A DNA stretch of 64,000 bases from NCBI GenBank assembly GCA_015680685.1, contig MNCI01000001.1, positions 309,343 to 373,342 of the forward strand, given 5' to 3'. The position numbers and the translations under genes are program-made. Origin of the DNA: Gnetum montanum (lineage: Eukaryota > Streptophyta > Gnetopsida > Gnetales > Gnetaceae). Shown here in pieces: positions 32,609 through 45,128 of the stretch. The notes beneath the pieces were generated by a model. It was not told the DNA's origin. It made no database searches and saw only the letters and a program-made list of their open reading frames with translations. Positions within the stretch are counted from its first letter, which is position 1. The number at the start of each line of letters is the position of its first letter.

Positions 32609-35600
32609 TTACAAATTACGTCCTCTCCCTGAGGCACCGGCACTTCCTCCCCGGCTCCTTTCTGGGAGAATTACAATAGAATGTTGGTTCTCTGTGACTA
32701 GGTGCATGCTGGATCCTAGCTGCCCTGGCTCGGCCACTAGTCGGCGTTGGTTATCCTCAATGAACTGTGTGATGCCCATCATATTTTCCTTGAGGATGCC
32801 TTCAATCCAAAATAGAGTATGGATTGGTGACTGTGTAGGGGATGTCGGGTGTTGCCCCTCTTTGTTGCCAGCAGTATCATCTTTTATCGTCAGCATCTCT
32901 TCCTTCAGGGTCCATCTCAGGTGGTCCCTTTCATGGATAGGGGGGGTCACGACACTATTTTTGGCCATATGGGCCCCCTCATTGGACACCCGCCTCTTTT
33001 GCTTGTGCTGTTGCCTTGGATTTGGAAGAGTCGATGGTTGAAGCTCATGGTGGACATGCGGATCCATTACCACTGTGATTTCATGCCAGAGTTTTTGGAC
33101 CTTGCCAGATAGTACTATCGTAGGAGGGAGGGTTGTCCCTTTGAAGATGCAATCATTCCTGGCCCGCCACAGGATCCAAAGCGCTACCAGGATCAGCGAA
33201 TTACCTGAGAAATCTAGGGAAGGAAGACCTGTAGATTGCCAGAGTTGCCTGGTCACGTGGCACTCATGCATGAAGTGCTGAAGCATTTCTATGTGTTGAT
33301 GACACAACAGGTAATGGTTACTGATTGTCAGGCCATGTGTCTGCAGTAAGGCCCAGACGGGGAGGGCTTGGGGGAGGATCAGCCATCCAAACATCTTGAT
33401 TTTTTCCAGCAGAATTCCCTTCCAGAAGCGCATCCAGCGAGGATCAGTCGTGAACTGTTTCTAGAGGAGATTTTGAGGATGTAGGGAGATGTCATCTTCG
33501 TGGCCCAGTGATCTAACATGAGTGCAGAGCTGCCTCCAGACGTGAGAGTTGGTTCTGGCCGCTACCCAGGGTCTATATTTTTGCTGCACGATTTGCGCCC
33601 AGAGGAAGGGGTCTACGTTTGATGTAGAGAGTCGCCAGAGAAGTCTTTGTTTTCCTAAGGCCACTTCCACCATGAAAGGGAGGTTGCCAACACCCCCCCC
33701 CCCCGCAATACGAGGCTACATGGTTTTGGCCCATGCCACCAAGTGCATCTTTTTCCCCCCATTTTTGCCTGACCACATGAAATTGCTTATAATCGCATCA
33801 ATTTTTGTGGCGATGCTAGAGGGTGGTGAGCCCATCGAGGCAGCAAACTAGGCCATGGCTCCCAACATAGTAAATGCCAGCACAATTTTCCCTTTGTGGG
33901 ATAGGAAGCTATTCGTCTAGTGTGACATGTGCTTCTGGATTCTCATGATGAGAGCTTACAAGGTTTTCCGTCTGTGCTAGTTGTGGATGGGGATGCCCAG
34001 ATATTTGTCTTCCACCTCTCCTGGTAGAATCCCTAGGATTTGAATGACCTTGTTGCGTACCAAAGGATGGGTATCCATGAAATATAACGCAGATTTCCCT
34101 GGGTTGGATGCCAGTCCCACTTCCTGCTGTAGCCAATTTAGCGCCCTCATTAGCGCCCTGGCCTGCGGCACGGTGGCCCTTGTGAAGATCATAGTGTCAT
34201 CTACATAATGGGCAGCAAGACATGGGATGTTGTGCATATTCAGTCCCTGGACCCCTTCTTCGACGTAGTAAGTTTGCAGGGGGTCCATCATCATCAGGAA
34301 AAGGAGCAAAGAGAGGGGGTCGCCTTAATGGAGCCCACGGTCGGTTCCATGAAAGCCCCACAGGTGCCCATCAATATCCAACGAGTACCGCCCACCCCAT
34401 TGAATCTACAAAGAGAGCTCCACAAAAGCCCTGTTGAAGACTTTTGCATGTAGCACAGTCCTTAGGGCAGCCCAACTCATGGAATCGTAAGCCTTGGTTA
34501 TGTCTAGCTTGATGCAGAGGCCCGGTAGTTTCACGGCCCAAAGGGAGTGCTGAATTTCCTACAGCAGCAAGATATGGTCTTGGAGATGATGGTCTTTCAT
34601 AAAGGAAGCCTGGTTTTTCCCCACAAGTTGTGGCATGAGGGGTCGTAGCCTGGCGACCAACATGCGAGAAAATAAATGCAGGAGTGAGTTGCAGACTCTG
34701 ATGGGGCGGAAATGTCTTGGAGATGTGGGATTCTCCATTTTTGACAATAGAACCACACGAGAGAAATTGATTTCCTTGCGAACTTGATGCCACGCCAGCA
34801 TGTAGTTAAAAGCGTCAAGCAAATTTGCCCTCAGAATGTCCTCAAATTCACAAAAGAATTCAATGGGCCATCCATCTGGCCCCGGGGCCTTATTAGTCGG
34901 CATATCCTATAGTGTGGTTCTAAGCTCTTGGCGCGAGAAAGGTTGCAGAAGCCTCGAATTATTAGCTGAATTTAAAATTTTACCCACTGGCATAGAAATC
35001 GGGTCTGTTAACTGCCACTTCCAGACTTGCTACCACTATTGCAGCAATTTTTCCATCCTAGAGTGTGGGTGCATTTTTTCTCCTTTCATTAGACACTGTA
35101 GTGTCCGTTGGCGAGTTCCATGGTGTGCCCTCACCGCTACAAAAAAGAATTTCATGTGCCAATCCCTAGCCCTCAGCCACTGCACACGGGTCCTTTGTCG
35201 CCAATATTCTTCCTCTTCGCGGTGCAGCAATTGTAGCTCGACCTGGAGGATGAGTTCCTCACAAGTGTGGTCTGCCCCTTACTACTGTTGCTTCTAAATT
35301 GCCTGCAGTTTGGACTGGATCTAAATCCAATGTCCTCTGAAACTATATTTTTCTATTTTTCCAATTTTTTTAATTTGACTTTTGAGAGTCTTTAGCCCAT
35401 TCTTTAGAAATTCGGGTGGATCCACCGAGGTCGAGTATCCCTGCCAAATGTCACGGACCAACTCACCTAACCATTACTTGCGTAGCCAGGTGCGTTTGAA
35501 CTAGAATGGGTAGGGGCTCTGAAACACATTGCATTCTAGCTGGCATAGGATGGGCTGGTGGTCGAAGGCCATCCAGGCACCATCGTAGGCGTGGATTTTC

Positions 35601-36204
35601 CAGTTGGTCAGTAGCGCCTTACTGACCCACACCCGATCAATCTGGGATTGAACCCATACTGTGCCTTGCCTACGATTGCTCCAGGTGTACTTGCACCCTG
35701 TGATTTCCATGTCGATGAGGTCATTACATTGTAATAGCGTGAGAAATTCGGGTGCCCCTGGGGGCTCCGCTGTATTGTCTTCGGTCTTCTTCCAACTGTA
35801 AAGCCATTGGTTGAAATCTCCGATTAGTAACCAATCGGCGGTGTTGGGGACAAGCCCCAAGATGCACGACAGCTCTTGAAGATGGCCCTGCCATCCCTGA
35901 GGGTCGTAGACATTGGTTACCCACATGTCTGGCCCCAACAGGTGCACCGTGATGCACCAATCGGAAATGTCCAGGACATACAAGTGCTCCTTGGTGAGGA
36001 CCACGATGCCCTCTACCCCCCCCCCTTGCTGGGCACCAAGTGGCTATGCCACCCAACCCACTGTAGCACATGGGCTTCCGTCTATTGAAGTTTCATTTTT
36101 TGTAGACACACAATATCGCACCTCTTGTCTCGCACCATACATTGTAGGGTATGCCTTTTGTATGGGGTATCCTAGCCCCTGCAGTTCCATGAGAGGACCT
36201 TCAT
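32609..36204 (-). pseudogene. LINE ORF2: endonuclease, reverse transcriptase and zf-RVT
   Basis: The start is ATG at 36204 (minus), MKVLSWNCRG, the usual beginning of the apurinic-type endonuclease. Further motifs are WLLIGDFNQW (about 35830), KYTWSNRRQG and SQIDRVWVS, then FDHQPI. The reverse transcriptase starts near 34900 with NKAPGPDGWPIEFF; later blocks are HFRPIRVCN, NQASFMKDH and the catalytic YVDDTMIF at 34190-34210. LASNPGKSALYF and EDKYLGIPIHN follow. The zf-RVT part at about 33230-33440 contains MRFWKGILLEKIKMFGWL and CHVTRQLWQS. The hydrophilic tail ends at 32609. A 12-base C run at 33693-33704 and a few TAG codons break the frame. Product role: nicking and target-primed reverse transcription. 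Confidence 0.88.
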
Positions 36205-36255
36205 GGGAACATGTGTCAGTGGTAAGTCTCCAGGAGTGTGGGCTGCACTCCCAGA

Positions 36256-37616
36256 TCAATGAATAGCTACGTAGCTTTGTGTCGACGGGTGTTGTTGTCC
36301 AGTCTTCCAACCTTGGCCGTTGGTAGAGACACCGCCATCCCCTATTCGTAAGTTGTCCTTGTTCCCCCAAGAGGGGAACTGGGCCATGCCAAATTGTGGC
36401 TGGTGTTTATCCAGTTTGTGACTGGTGGCGGTGACAACCCTCCACAAGAAGGACCCCCCCCCAGAAGTGGGGGTGCACGGCGACCCGTAGCAACCTTGCT
36501 GCGATAGGTTCCTTGTCTGTGTGCTTGTCTTCTGGGTGCCGGGGGCCAATGCCCTAGCTCCTACCAGTGCGTGATAATAAGGCTTATTCAGCGTACTTGG
36601 CTTGGCTTCCCATCCTATCTCTGGTGATCCTTCCCCATGTGTGTCCTCTGTTGGTTGCTCCTGCAGCCTTCCTGGTCCGGTGAGTGGTCGACCATTAGCT
36701 TCTATCTGGCCTTGAATCCTACCAACCTTGGGAGGCCGTTCTTGGCGAAGAGTATCCCCCCTATACGTTGAATCTCCCCCTTGGACTCTTGTGGTTTTCT
36801 ATTGGTGACTCAACCTTTTCTTCCTATAAGATGCCACCCATCCTTTAGTGTGGGTGCATTACGATCGGGATGGGCCGTGTCGCCCCCTATCCGGGAGGCC
36901 CTCGTCGAGGGCAGTGCCATCGATAGGTTCTCAAATTGAGTGTGAACCCTCTCCTCACCGAGATCTATGTCTAGCACCAGCTCCTCTACTGTCTCCTTTG
37001 GTAGAAGGGGCCTCCACATGCAGAACCGTGCGAAACCCAAGTGTTCCATAGCCTCGGTGAAATGATCGAACTTGATGATCTCATTGAATAGCTTGGGAAG
37101 CAATTGGAGGAACTCTGTCGACTAGTATTCAAGGGGGAGGCCATGTAGCCACACCCAAACCGGTGCCTGTTTGAAAAGAGTTGGATACCGATGAGCCCCC
37201 GGGCACTAGGGTGCTAGAGCCAGACCTTGTGCCCCAGAGAACCAAAGTCCCCCCACCAGTATTTGCTCCCGTTCCTCCAAAGATGTGAAACAGAATAGGA
37301 GGTGGTCGTCTGCTAGGCATTTAATCGTCACGGTATCTAACCCCCACGCCGCCCAAGCCCAGCATCGGATCAGATCAATGCGTGGATGTGCCCCTTCAGA
37401 CACAAATTTTCCAATTAGGCTACGCTCTAACCTTTCCAAGGTGTTTGTGTCTAGGCGCTAGACTTTGATTCTCAGCGCTGATCCTTCCTTGTAGTACTCA
37501 TTGAAATCTCTAGCCCTTTGCCTCTCATCCAAATTGGCCGTGTCTGCCGATCCTTCCAATGCACCTTGTGCCATTACGCTCACCTCCACCCCTGTCACCG
37601 CTCCGTGCACACTCAT
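36256..37616 (-). pseudogene. LINE ORF1 (DUF4283-type RNA-binding protein)
   Basis: The start is ATG at 37616 (minus), reading MSVHGAVTGVEV. The DUF4283 pattern follows: ERLERSLIGKFVSEG, then DLIRCWAWAAWGL, LFCFTSLEEREQILVGG with LWFS, and after a TAG APVWVWLHGLPLEY, one stop, STEFLQLLPKLFNEIIKF. It reads on through MEHLGFARFCMWRPLLPKE to about 36810. A frameshift near 36800 moves the hydrophilic Gly/Pro/Gln-rich carboxy part into another frame, which ends at 36256. In plant LINEs ORF1 is thought to bind the element RNA. At least three in-frame stops occur. Confidence 0.8.
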
Positions 37617-37641
37617 GGTAACCAGTTACGCTCCAACTCCT

Positions 37642-37657
37642 CCACTTCTCAATATAT
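37642..37657. repeat. Target site duplication, right copy
   Basis: Perfect copy of 32424-32439, marking the 5' end of the minus-strand LINE at 37641. Confidence 0.9.
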
Positions 37658-39300
37658 ATTTCTACAAATTATTAGATTTATTCATCCAAATAAGGTTTTT
37701 AGACTAGTGATTTAAGCTATCACCAAATACTATAGAATTAGTATTCTCCATGTCTACTATTTTTATAATTTTAACATGGGTACACCCCAAGATATATAGT
37801 CTAATTAGAAATTTATAACTTAGTATTTTCCACCAAAATCAAACCCATAACTTGGAGCTTTCCAAATCATTTTTGCTTATCAAGCTGGCCAATTTTGAAA
37901 TGGTTTAAAAGTTTTTAAATGTTAAAGTATTTATAAATCAATGTAATACTTTTATTGCTAAAGAATGAAAAGTTACTTTGATCCTAATTTTTCTAATTAT
38001 TCTAAAATTAATTGATTAACTAAATCATAAAATCTTTCTCTTATTTTTTAAAGTGTTAAAAGGAAAATTATTGGAAGTATTGGCATAATCCTTAAAATAA
38101 AGTCAAAAACATTACTAGATGATGTGCAGTGCACACATTATTTTGTTAATGATTAATTTATGATAATGAAAAATAGAATTAAAAAATAAGGTAGATAATT
38201 GATATCTTTTTAAAAAAATTACATACTATAATTTGCAAGGATGTTATAACTATTATTGTCATGAAGGTCATGTTATTTTGATTTATGATCATCTCAATAA
38301 AAAAGGTGTTTGTGGAAAAGAAACAATAATATTCAAAAAAGATAAATAATGATAATTTTTGATAGGCATAGATAAAAGTTTCTTCAGCAAGTTATTAACC
38401 TTTTACTAATTTGTTTAAATATAAAGATGCTCGTAAATTTTCTATACCTAAAAAAATTCTATTTTAGAAAAAAAAAAGACTTTTTGACTAATGACTAGTA
38501 ATGCAAGTGTTGATGTAGAAAGATTTTGCTTAGTGCAACATAAAAAGAAGAGGTCTACAAATACTAATCCCAATTCAAAGGCTCCTATAGTATTTCCTTA
38601 TCTCTCTACTTTTACTAATGTTATAAATGCTTATAATTATCCAGAATTTTTTAGTCTCAATATTTCTCTTTCAATCCATGTTACTAATCAACAGTTTTTC
38701 ATATCAACATTTACTTCTACTAAAAGTGATTTTAATATGGTTGAAAATCATTTAGATAGGCTTGCTAATATTCCTTCAATTATGTATTTTGAAGAAAAAG
38801 AATATTTTTTTATTTTTAAAGAAAAATATTTTCTTTTTGATGTTTTCTCTTTATTCTCATATCATTCAAATAAAAAGAATTATGCTTAGTATAATTATCA
38901 ATAAGAAAAAGATAAAATTTATTATCATATATTTCATATTTCTAATATTCTTTTTCAAAGCCTACAAGTGAAGTAGTACATACATGTACTACTTTTTCAA
39001 ACCATTTTCCTATTAGTATTTTTCTCTTCAAGATTAATTCTTCCTTCTTTTAAATGCAAGAGCGTTTTCACATAAATGCTAATATATTTATAGGAACTAC
39101 AAGGAAAAATATTTTAATTTTATATAAAATGTAGAACGAAAACCCATTGGTGATATTGGTTCGATTGATTGGTGGTAGTAAACTACTTATAGAACCAAAA
39201 ATTATGCAAGATGGCTCCAAAAAAAATTTGCTAAGAGAAAGTTTCAAGTGAAATAAGATCTTGTAGAATTTATCAAGAGAACACAAATTATTTGAGACTA
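37658..39300 (+). other. AT-rich stretch with one unrecognised open frame
   Basis: Before 38490 nothing is recognisable. A plus-strand frame of 132 codons at 38491-38889 starts MTSNASVDVERFCLVQHKKK and is rich in Phe, Ile and Asn. It matches nothing I know. It may be the 5' part of LINE G (its ORF1 or endonuclease region) or chance in AT-rich DNA. Confidence 0.3.
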
Positions 39301-42170
39301 GAAATATCTTTTTTCTTTTTTCTAAACCTAAAAAGCCTTAGTTAAAGCTTACTATGCTAAAAATTATTGGGATACTTTAAAGCTAAAAGTGCTCTTACTA
39401 AAAGCTACATGTCTTAGCTAAAAATTGAATATGAACCTTGCAATGAGTTTTTAAAATCTTGCAAAAAAAGGGATTATGTAAATAAATTAAAATCACTTTA
39501 TATAAAATAATTCAATCATTACAAATCCTAATACTATTAACAATTTTTTTTGTAAATCATTTTTCTTTTATTTTTTTCTTTTGAAGATATTAGAAAGGAA
39601 ACCTTCAAGGCCTCTACTACACATATTCCTCATCTTATAACAAAAGAACATAAAATTATGCTTGAATTAGAAAGTATAGTGGAAGAAATCAAAGTAATGA
39701 CATTTAGTTTAGCAAATAGTAAAGCTCTAGATTTTGATGATTTTTCCATTTAATTTTTTATGTAGCAATGGGATATTATTAAAGATGATCTATTTCATGT
39801 TTTTGAAGAAGCTATTAAAAAAGTTTCTCATAGTAAAAATATTAATAAAGATATGATTCATCTTCTTAATAAAAATAAATATCTTCAACATATTAACAAT
39901 TGGAGATCATAACTCTTTTTAATAATACTTATAAAATTTTAGTTAAATATATAGCTTTTTGAATTCAGAATGTTGTAGAATATATCAATAGACTTGAGTA
40001 GACAAGTTTTGTTAAAGGTAGATATATCTTAAATAATATTATTGAAACTTGGAAGAAAATGTAAGTAGTGGGCTTTTGACACTTCTAATACTAACCAGGA
40101 TATTACTTTTATGAAGTTAGAGTACACTAAATCTTATAATATGATTAAACATAATTTATTATTTATCTCTATAAGTTGGGATTTGATGATTATTTTATAC
40201 ATCTTTTCTAAAGCTTACACATGAATGCTAATTCTTAAGTTGTTGTAAAGTTTGGATTACGTTTTTTCTTTTCTCTTTAACAATTAATTTGTCAAGGTTG
40301 TCATCTAACATCTTGTTTTTCTATTATTTCTATAGACTTTCTTTTACATAATTTGCATTATGATCTCTAAAGAAATTTCATTATGGTAAGTTTAATTGAT
40401 GATCAAAGTACATGATTACTTAAGATGCACTCTGAAAATGATTCTTCTTTTTATAATTTACAATTCTCTTAGACATATCAATATTCTATTAGCTAGAGTG
40501 AAGTATTATTACATGTTATCTAGCTTTTGTATCAATTGGCAAAAACTTATTATTTATTATTATGGCAATATTAATGAGTTAGTTAATATTAAACCTTGAA
40601 AAATATTGAACAAAGCATCTCTTTTCAAAATTTTTGATTTTTTTTTTAAATATGATTTAAACATGTTGTGGAATTATGCAATTGATAAAATTAAAAATAA
40701 GCTTGAGAATGAAAAAGTTTATTCACCCTTACTAGAAAATTTTTAGCTATTAAGTAGATGCTTTAATATACTCATATTTATTACTACAGTTGTTCAACTT
40801 CATAAAAAATTTCTAAGGGTAAGTAACATAAAAAGGACTTTTCTAGAGTTTGTTTCTTAGGATATTTTCAGTAGTAGCAAGAGAGATTGAGGTCTCATTA
40901 ATTATTATAAACAAGATCTTTATCTCTCAAAAAAATGAATTATAAAGTGCATTGATAGAGATAATGTTTGGATTCTCCTTGTAAGAAACAAACTTATGCA
41001 AGGAAAACCTAAAAATGATAATAGTTGATCTTTTTATAACTTCTTTTACTATCTTCTTTTTCCTTGAGCCATTTCTTTTCCTAGTTTTCTAGTTCTTAAA
41101 AAAATTTGGAAGACATGTTGAAAGTTTAGTCAGTATTAGAATTACAATCATATTATAGTTTCAAAAAATATTCTTAAGAAAATTAGCCCATTGAGGCTTT
41201 CTTTTAATGAAGGAGCTTGGGATACTAATTCATCAAGATTATGTACCACTTGAAGCAAATTTGATGTCACTATAGTTCCTTGCATGATAAATGGATTACA
41301 TGTAGAAAGAGAAAAAAGTTTTTGAAAAATAAATTTTTAATCTTAAGAATTTATATAAAGTTAATAATAGTTTACATCAAGCTATTCTAATTTTTTTTTT
41401 AAGGATGACACATCTATGTTTTGTTTTAACATCAAAGTTGCTTATAAGATTGTTACAAATAATGATTTTATTCATAACAAATTCAATAAGGCCTAGACAA
41501 TATAATTATCATCACACTTTTGGATAAGAAAAATAGAAGATATGTGTAGAATTCCTATCTTTTCAAAAATTCATATTTTTTATAGTATCTTATTCATCAA
41601 GGTCTTCTTATTCATACTCATTTGCAACATATAAAAATTGTTTCTTCTCAATGTAGACTCATTTTTTCATGCTTTTTTAATGTGAAGACTTATTTTCTAA
41701 TGTGGAAATGAACATCTAAAATTTGTAACTTTCAACAAAGTATTAATGATATCATTCTTGGTTATCAACCTAATTTATCTACTTCCCTCTTTTGTATTTG
41801 GATGTGTCTTTGGATGCTTATTTTCCATTCTATTTAGAAGTTTTCATATGTAGTTTTGGTCAAGAGGCCAACTACCAATTGTAGATTAGTAACTCTAAAT
41901 AATATTCTATCTATAACACTAGGCTTTAAGGAGGCTTACTGGTAAAGCTAAATAATATTTTATCTATAGCAAAACCAATGTTACCATACATTTACATCTT
42001 TTCAAATATCAAATTTATTTTGGCTAAGAGGCCAACTACAAGTCATTAAATGATATTTTGTTCATAAGGTTAGGCTTCAGGGAGAACTTAACAATAAATA
42101 ATGTTTTATCCATAACAAAATCAATGTTAAGATACCTTCACATCATTTCAAATCGCACATTCAATTTTGT
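39300..42170 (+). pseudogene. LINE G: decayed reverse transcriptase and zf-RVT tail
   Basis: Plus-strand pieces in shifting frames follow LINE ORF2 order. ELESIVEEIKVMTFSLANSK, then FFM and QWDIIKDDLFHVFEEAIKKV, lie at 39665-39830, the start of the RT. KLEYTKSYNMIKHNLLFIS is at about 40118. The RT end at about 40668-40850 reads WNYAIDKIKNKLE, LLSRCFNILIFITTVVQLHK. INYYKQDLYLSKK and IIKCIDRDNVWILLVRNKL follow at 40890-41000. The zf-RVT part is at 41420-41830 (FNIKVAYKIV, PIFSKIHIFY, HTHLQHIKIVSSQC). Many stops and frameshifts make it far older than the LINE at 32440. The 5' half is lost or unrecognisable. Confidence 0.7.
41853..42165 (+). repeat. Two-copy direct repeat of about 160 bp at the end of LINE G
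   Basis: Copy one starts tttggtcaagaggccaac at 41853 and copy two tttggctaagaggccaac at about 42014. Both run through ataatattytatctata/ttcat, aggctt.agg and ttatc(t/c)ata(g/a)caaaa(c/t)caatgtta to a shared catttcaaat-like end. It lies directly after the zf-RVT region and may be the duplicated 3' untranslated part of the LINE. Confidence 0.55.
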
Positions 42171-43000
42171 TTGATTTTTCATTATAAGTATGTACTTGTG
42201 ATTTATATGCCATTATTCTTAGCAATTTTATTAAATGTATCCTTCCAAATTCATAAGAAGAAAGAAAACTATACAGTTAAATATATCTGTCATGTTCTTA
42301 TTTTTGTGTTAAATAATGTTCTAGACAAGAACACAAAGAATTTGATAAGGACATACATCTTTCTTTTCTTGAACAATAAAGATTCTCTTGACCAAATTAA
42401 AGATATATATTATAAATATATAACTAAGCTAGTTAACTTTTAACAACAAAAGCATAACTAGGATGCTATTTCAGGAATCAATATCATATTTTTAGAAGGT
42501 GTCACTTTTGAATTACAACTTTAAGAAAAAAATATTCTCAAGAAAGTTCAATAAATAATTTGGTTCCTACTACTATATTAATTTCTATTCATTTTAGAGA
42601 CTTAAAGATAGGAAGCTACAAAGCTTTCTAATTTTTTTCCATTTTTTTATTTTTCTAATTAAAATTTTCATTTTTTTAGAAAGATTTGTTTTCTTATTAT
42701 TACAAGAAACCTTTAGTAATTAGTAAAAATTGATGAAGGTATTTTTAAAATGAAGATCATGTGTAATCTTTTTTCTATCCTAAAGTGAAGATTTTTTAAA
42801 GATAGATTGTATAGATGAAAATCTTTAAAGATATCTTAAAATTTTTAAAGTTTTTCTTTAAACTCTTCCTTCATTAATTTTATGCATTCTTAATTTTTTT
42901 TAATTTTATTATTTTTTATTTGATCTGACAACCTAACTTAATAATAAAAGATATGTGTGAGAATAGTTGATATTACTATAACACTATAAAAAGAATTTCC
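42171..43000. other. AT-rich stretch between LINE G and LINE H
   Basis: Contains a 90-codon plus-strand frame (42171-42443) rich in Ile, Leu, Lys and Asn that I do not recognise, then T-rich non-coding DNA. It may include the 5' leader of LINE H. Confidence 0.3.
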
Positions 43001-43255
43001 TATGACAAGTTATCATATTATTCAAGGAAACACAGATTCAGAGAGCACTAAAAGTCATGATGTGAACATGTTGAGATGGGCTTCTAACAATGAAGGATTT
43101 GAGTTGGATTATTATCAACTATTGTGGTTGTCCAAATCATACAAACACATTGCATTGATTCTCTATAGTGTGTGGGCTTGGACCCTATGGGGTCTACATG
43201 ATCCAAGTTATTTCTTCTCTTACTACTACTGGAGGAAAGAACAAAAATATAATGG

Positions 43256-43960
43256 ATTCCTTCAATGTTGTACCGCAAGACAATAAAATTAATAATGCTA
43301 TGGATGATGGCATTTTGCATTTTGATTTTCTTGAAGATATTTTTGATCAAATAATGCATGCCTTTACTCAACTTTATTTCATTGGTTTCTTTCCTAGTAG
43401 AATTCCTCCTACAATGATTTTTCAAGATTGTGTTAAAAAATATTGGGGAACTAGAAATATCAAGTTAACCCTTACTTCTAATCTCATGAATGGGTTTTTT
43501 CTATTTTCTTTTGAAACTAAGGCAATGGTAGACATTGTGAAACATCAATCTATTTGGGATGTTTCTGGATCCTTTTTAGTTCTTCAATCATGGAAAGAGG
43601 TTTTTGATCCAAAGGAAAAAGCAAAAGTATTCTACTAGTCTGAATTGAATTTCCAAAGATTTCTAGATCATTTTCTCCACATGTAGATATTCATACTTCA
43701 AAAATTAGTGAGGTTATTAGAATGGAGTCTTTCTTAGATTTTCATTGAAGACCAACTCAATGAGTTTGTGTTAAATTAGATATGAAAAAGCAAAGGCCAT
43801 ACTCATTGAAGTTTAATGTAAAAGAAAGATCATTTATGCAAAAAACTTCTTATCTTATGCTTTCAAATCGATGTTACTACTACCTTGATCCAAATTATAG
43901 AAGAGTTCAATGTCTGAAGCTATTGGCCAAGCTTAAAGTTGAGAGAATTTTAGCTAAATA
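43256..43960 (+). pseudogene. DUF4283-type ORF1 of LINE H
   Basis: The 156-codon frame at 43168-43638 contains MDSFNVVPQDNKINNAMDDG, then FIGFFPSRIPPTMIFQDCVK, NGFFLFSFETKAMVDIVKHQ with SIWDVSGSFLVLQSWK, and FDPKEKAKVFY before a TAG. This is the DUF4283 order: a Phe-rich strand, the DIV..-like helix, a W-D turn and LVLQ.W. Past the stop it continues (FPRSFSPHVDIHTSKISEV, then CVKLDMKKQRPYSLKFNV to about 43850), typical of the linker. The protein would bind LINE RNA. Confidence 0.7.
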
Positions 43961-44379
43961 GGTAAATAAATAATTATAAGAGAAGAATATATCTATGAAT
44001 AAAGAAAATGCTACTACTAAGATGCACTCTTAAGCTAATCCATCTTCTTGAAACTCTAAAAGGCAAATGTTGAAATATTGAGGATATTGATGATGCCTCT
44101 TTAGAGAATCCTCAAAACCAAAAATGAAATCCAAAAGAAGTTACTAGTGGCTGGGAGCGAGTAACTCAGAAATCTCACATCTCAATCACACGAGATAATC
44201 CCATATTTAACAATTTTCCTAAAGGATGCTGATCCCCAATAACTACAAATAATATTCATTCCTCTAGCAGAAGATTAGTTACTCATCATTCTTTAGTTAA
44301 TAGTTTTAAATTGAATAATTCTTATAAGGCTTCAGTTGTTGAAAAGGATCCTATCTCATCTTCTTATTCATAATAAATT

Positions 44380-45128
44380 ATCTCTCTAGGAATATTCAAA
44401 GAAGATATATAGTCTAAGACTATATTTGTATGAATTATCTAGATGTGATTTTTATTCAAGAAATTAAAATTCAAGTATTCAAACATTGTAATTATTATAA
44501 GTGTATTTTTTCTAATAATATTGTGTCTCTTTTGTTCATAAGCATGGTAAAAGTAGACCAATGATTCTTATTCATAGCAAATGACATGAGTTTATTATTG
44601 ATCAAGGCTATGATAATTTGGTGCATTGTTGTTGTCTTCAGTTACAATATGTAAATGAAATTTTTGGGCTTCATTTCTATTTATACTTCTTATAACATGA
44701 ATGATTGGAAACTATTTTGGAACTATCTATGTCATAACTTACTTGTAACTAATTGGGGTATAATAGGAGACTTTAATATGATCAAGAATCCATAGAATAA
44801 AATTAAAGGATAAAGAGGTTGTTTAGATAATAGTGAGCTCACCTTTTGGTTGCAATTGAAGAGTAAATTAAATTTTCATGAAGCTAATTAAAATTACCTA
44901 TCTTCTAGCATTTATGATTGGTTTACTTCAAGTAGTGCTAGATAAGAATATTCTTTCATTTCTTTCAAGTTGGATTAAGTTTACATATCTAACAATACTT
45001 CTCTGAAATTTACTATTATTAATGGTACTCTTGTCTAGGAAGATTATACTAAGGTTCCTTTAGATCATTATTCTATTCAATGGTCCATTTTCATTTTAGA
45101 TTCTAAACCACCTTAAAGGAAATTCATG
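44380..45128 (+). pseudogene. Endonuclease part of LINE H ORF2
   Basis: Readable motifs are NWGIIGDFNMIKNP (about 44752-44790), the catalytic G-D-F-N box, then CLDNSELTFWLQLKSKLNFH and SSSIYDWFTSSSAR, EYSFISFKLD and VPLDHYSIQW (about 45055), the D-H box. The final codons before the break are SKPP, a stop, RKFM. Stops are TAG/TAA. The APE-type endonuclease nicks the target. Confidence 0.7.

Larger units (their letters stand above)
32440..37641 (-). mobile_element. Plant L1-type LINE, nearly complete and young
   Basis: This 5.2-kb island is visibly richer in GC and CpG than its surroundings. It is flanked by a perfect 16-bp duplication. On the minus strand it carries ORF1 (DUF4283 type) from 37616, ORF2 (endonuclease, reverse transcriptase, zf-RVT) from 36204 to about 32609, and a 3' tail of seven or eight A (t-run at 32440-32446). 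Only 25 bp precede the ORF1 start, so the copy is complete or lacks only some 5' leader. A few stops and frameshifts, several near C/G homopolymers, break both frames. Confidence 0.9.
43000..45128 (+). mobile_element. LINE H: ORF1 and endonuclease, cut by element C
   Basis: Plus-strand ORF1 and the first part of ORF2 are present. Identity stops at 45128, exactly where the LTR of element C starts, so the reverse transcriptase half should lie beyond the right edge of the window. No RT follows inside the window in this orientation, which excludes a simple continuation. Confidence 0.65.

Noticed and set aside
32694-33281. Plus-strand open frames across the young LINE
   Set aside because: They are shadows of the minus-strand ORF2, which has the recognisable motifs.
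42171-42443. Membrane-like 90-codon plus-strand protein
   Set aside because: Hydrophobic residues follow from T-rich DNA; no start context, homolog or conserved neighbour supports it.
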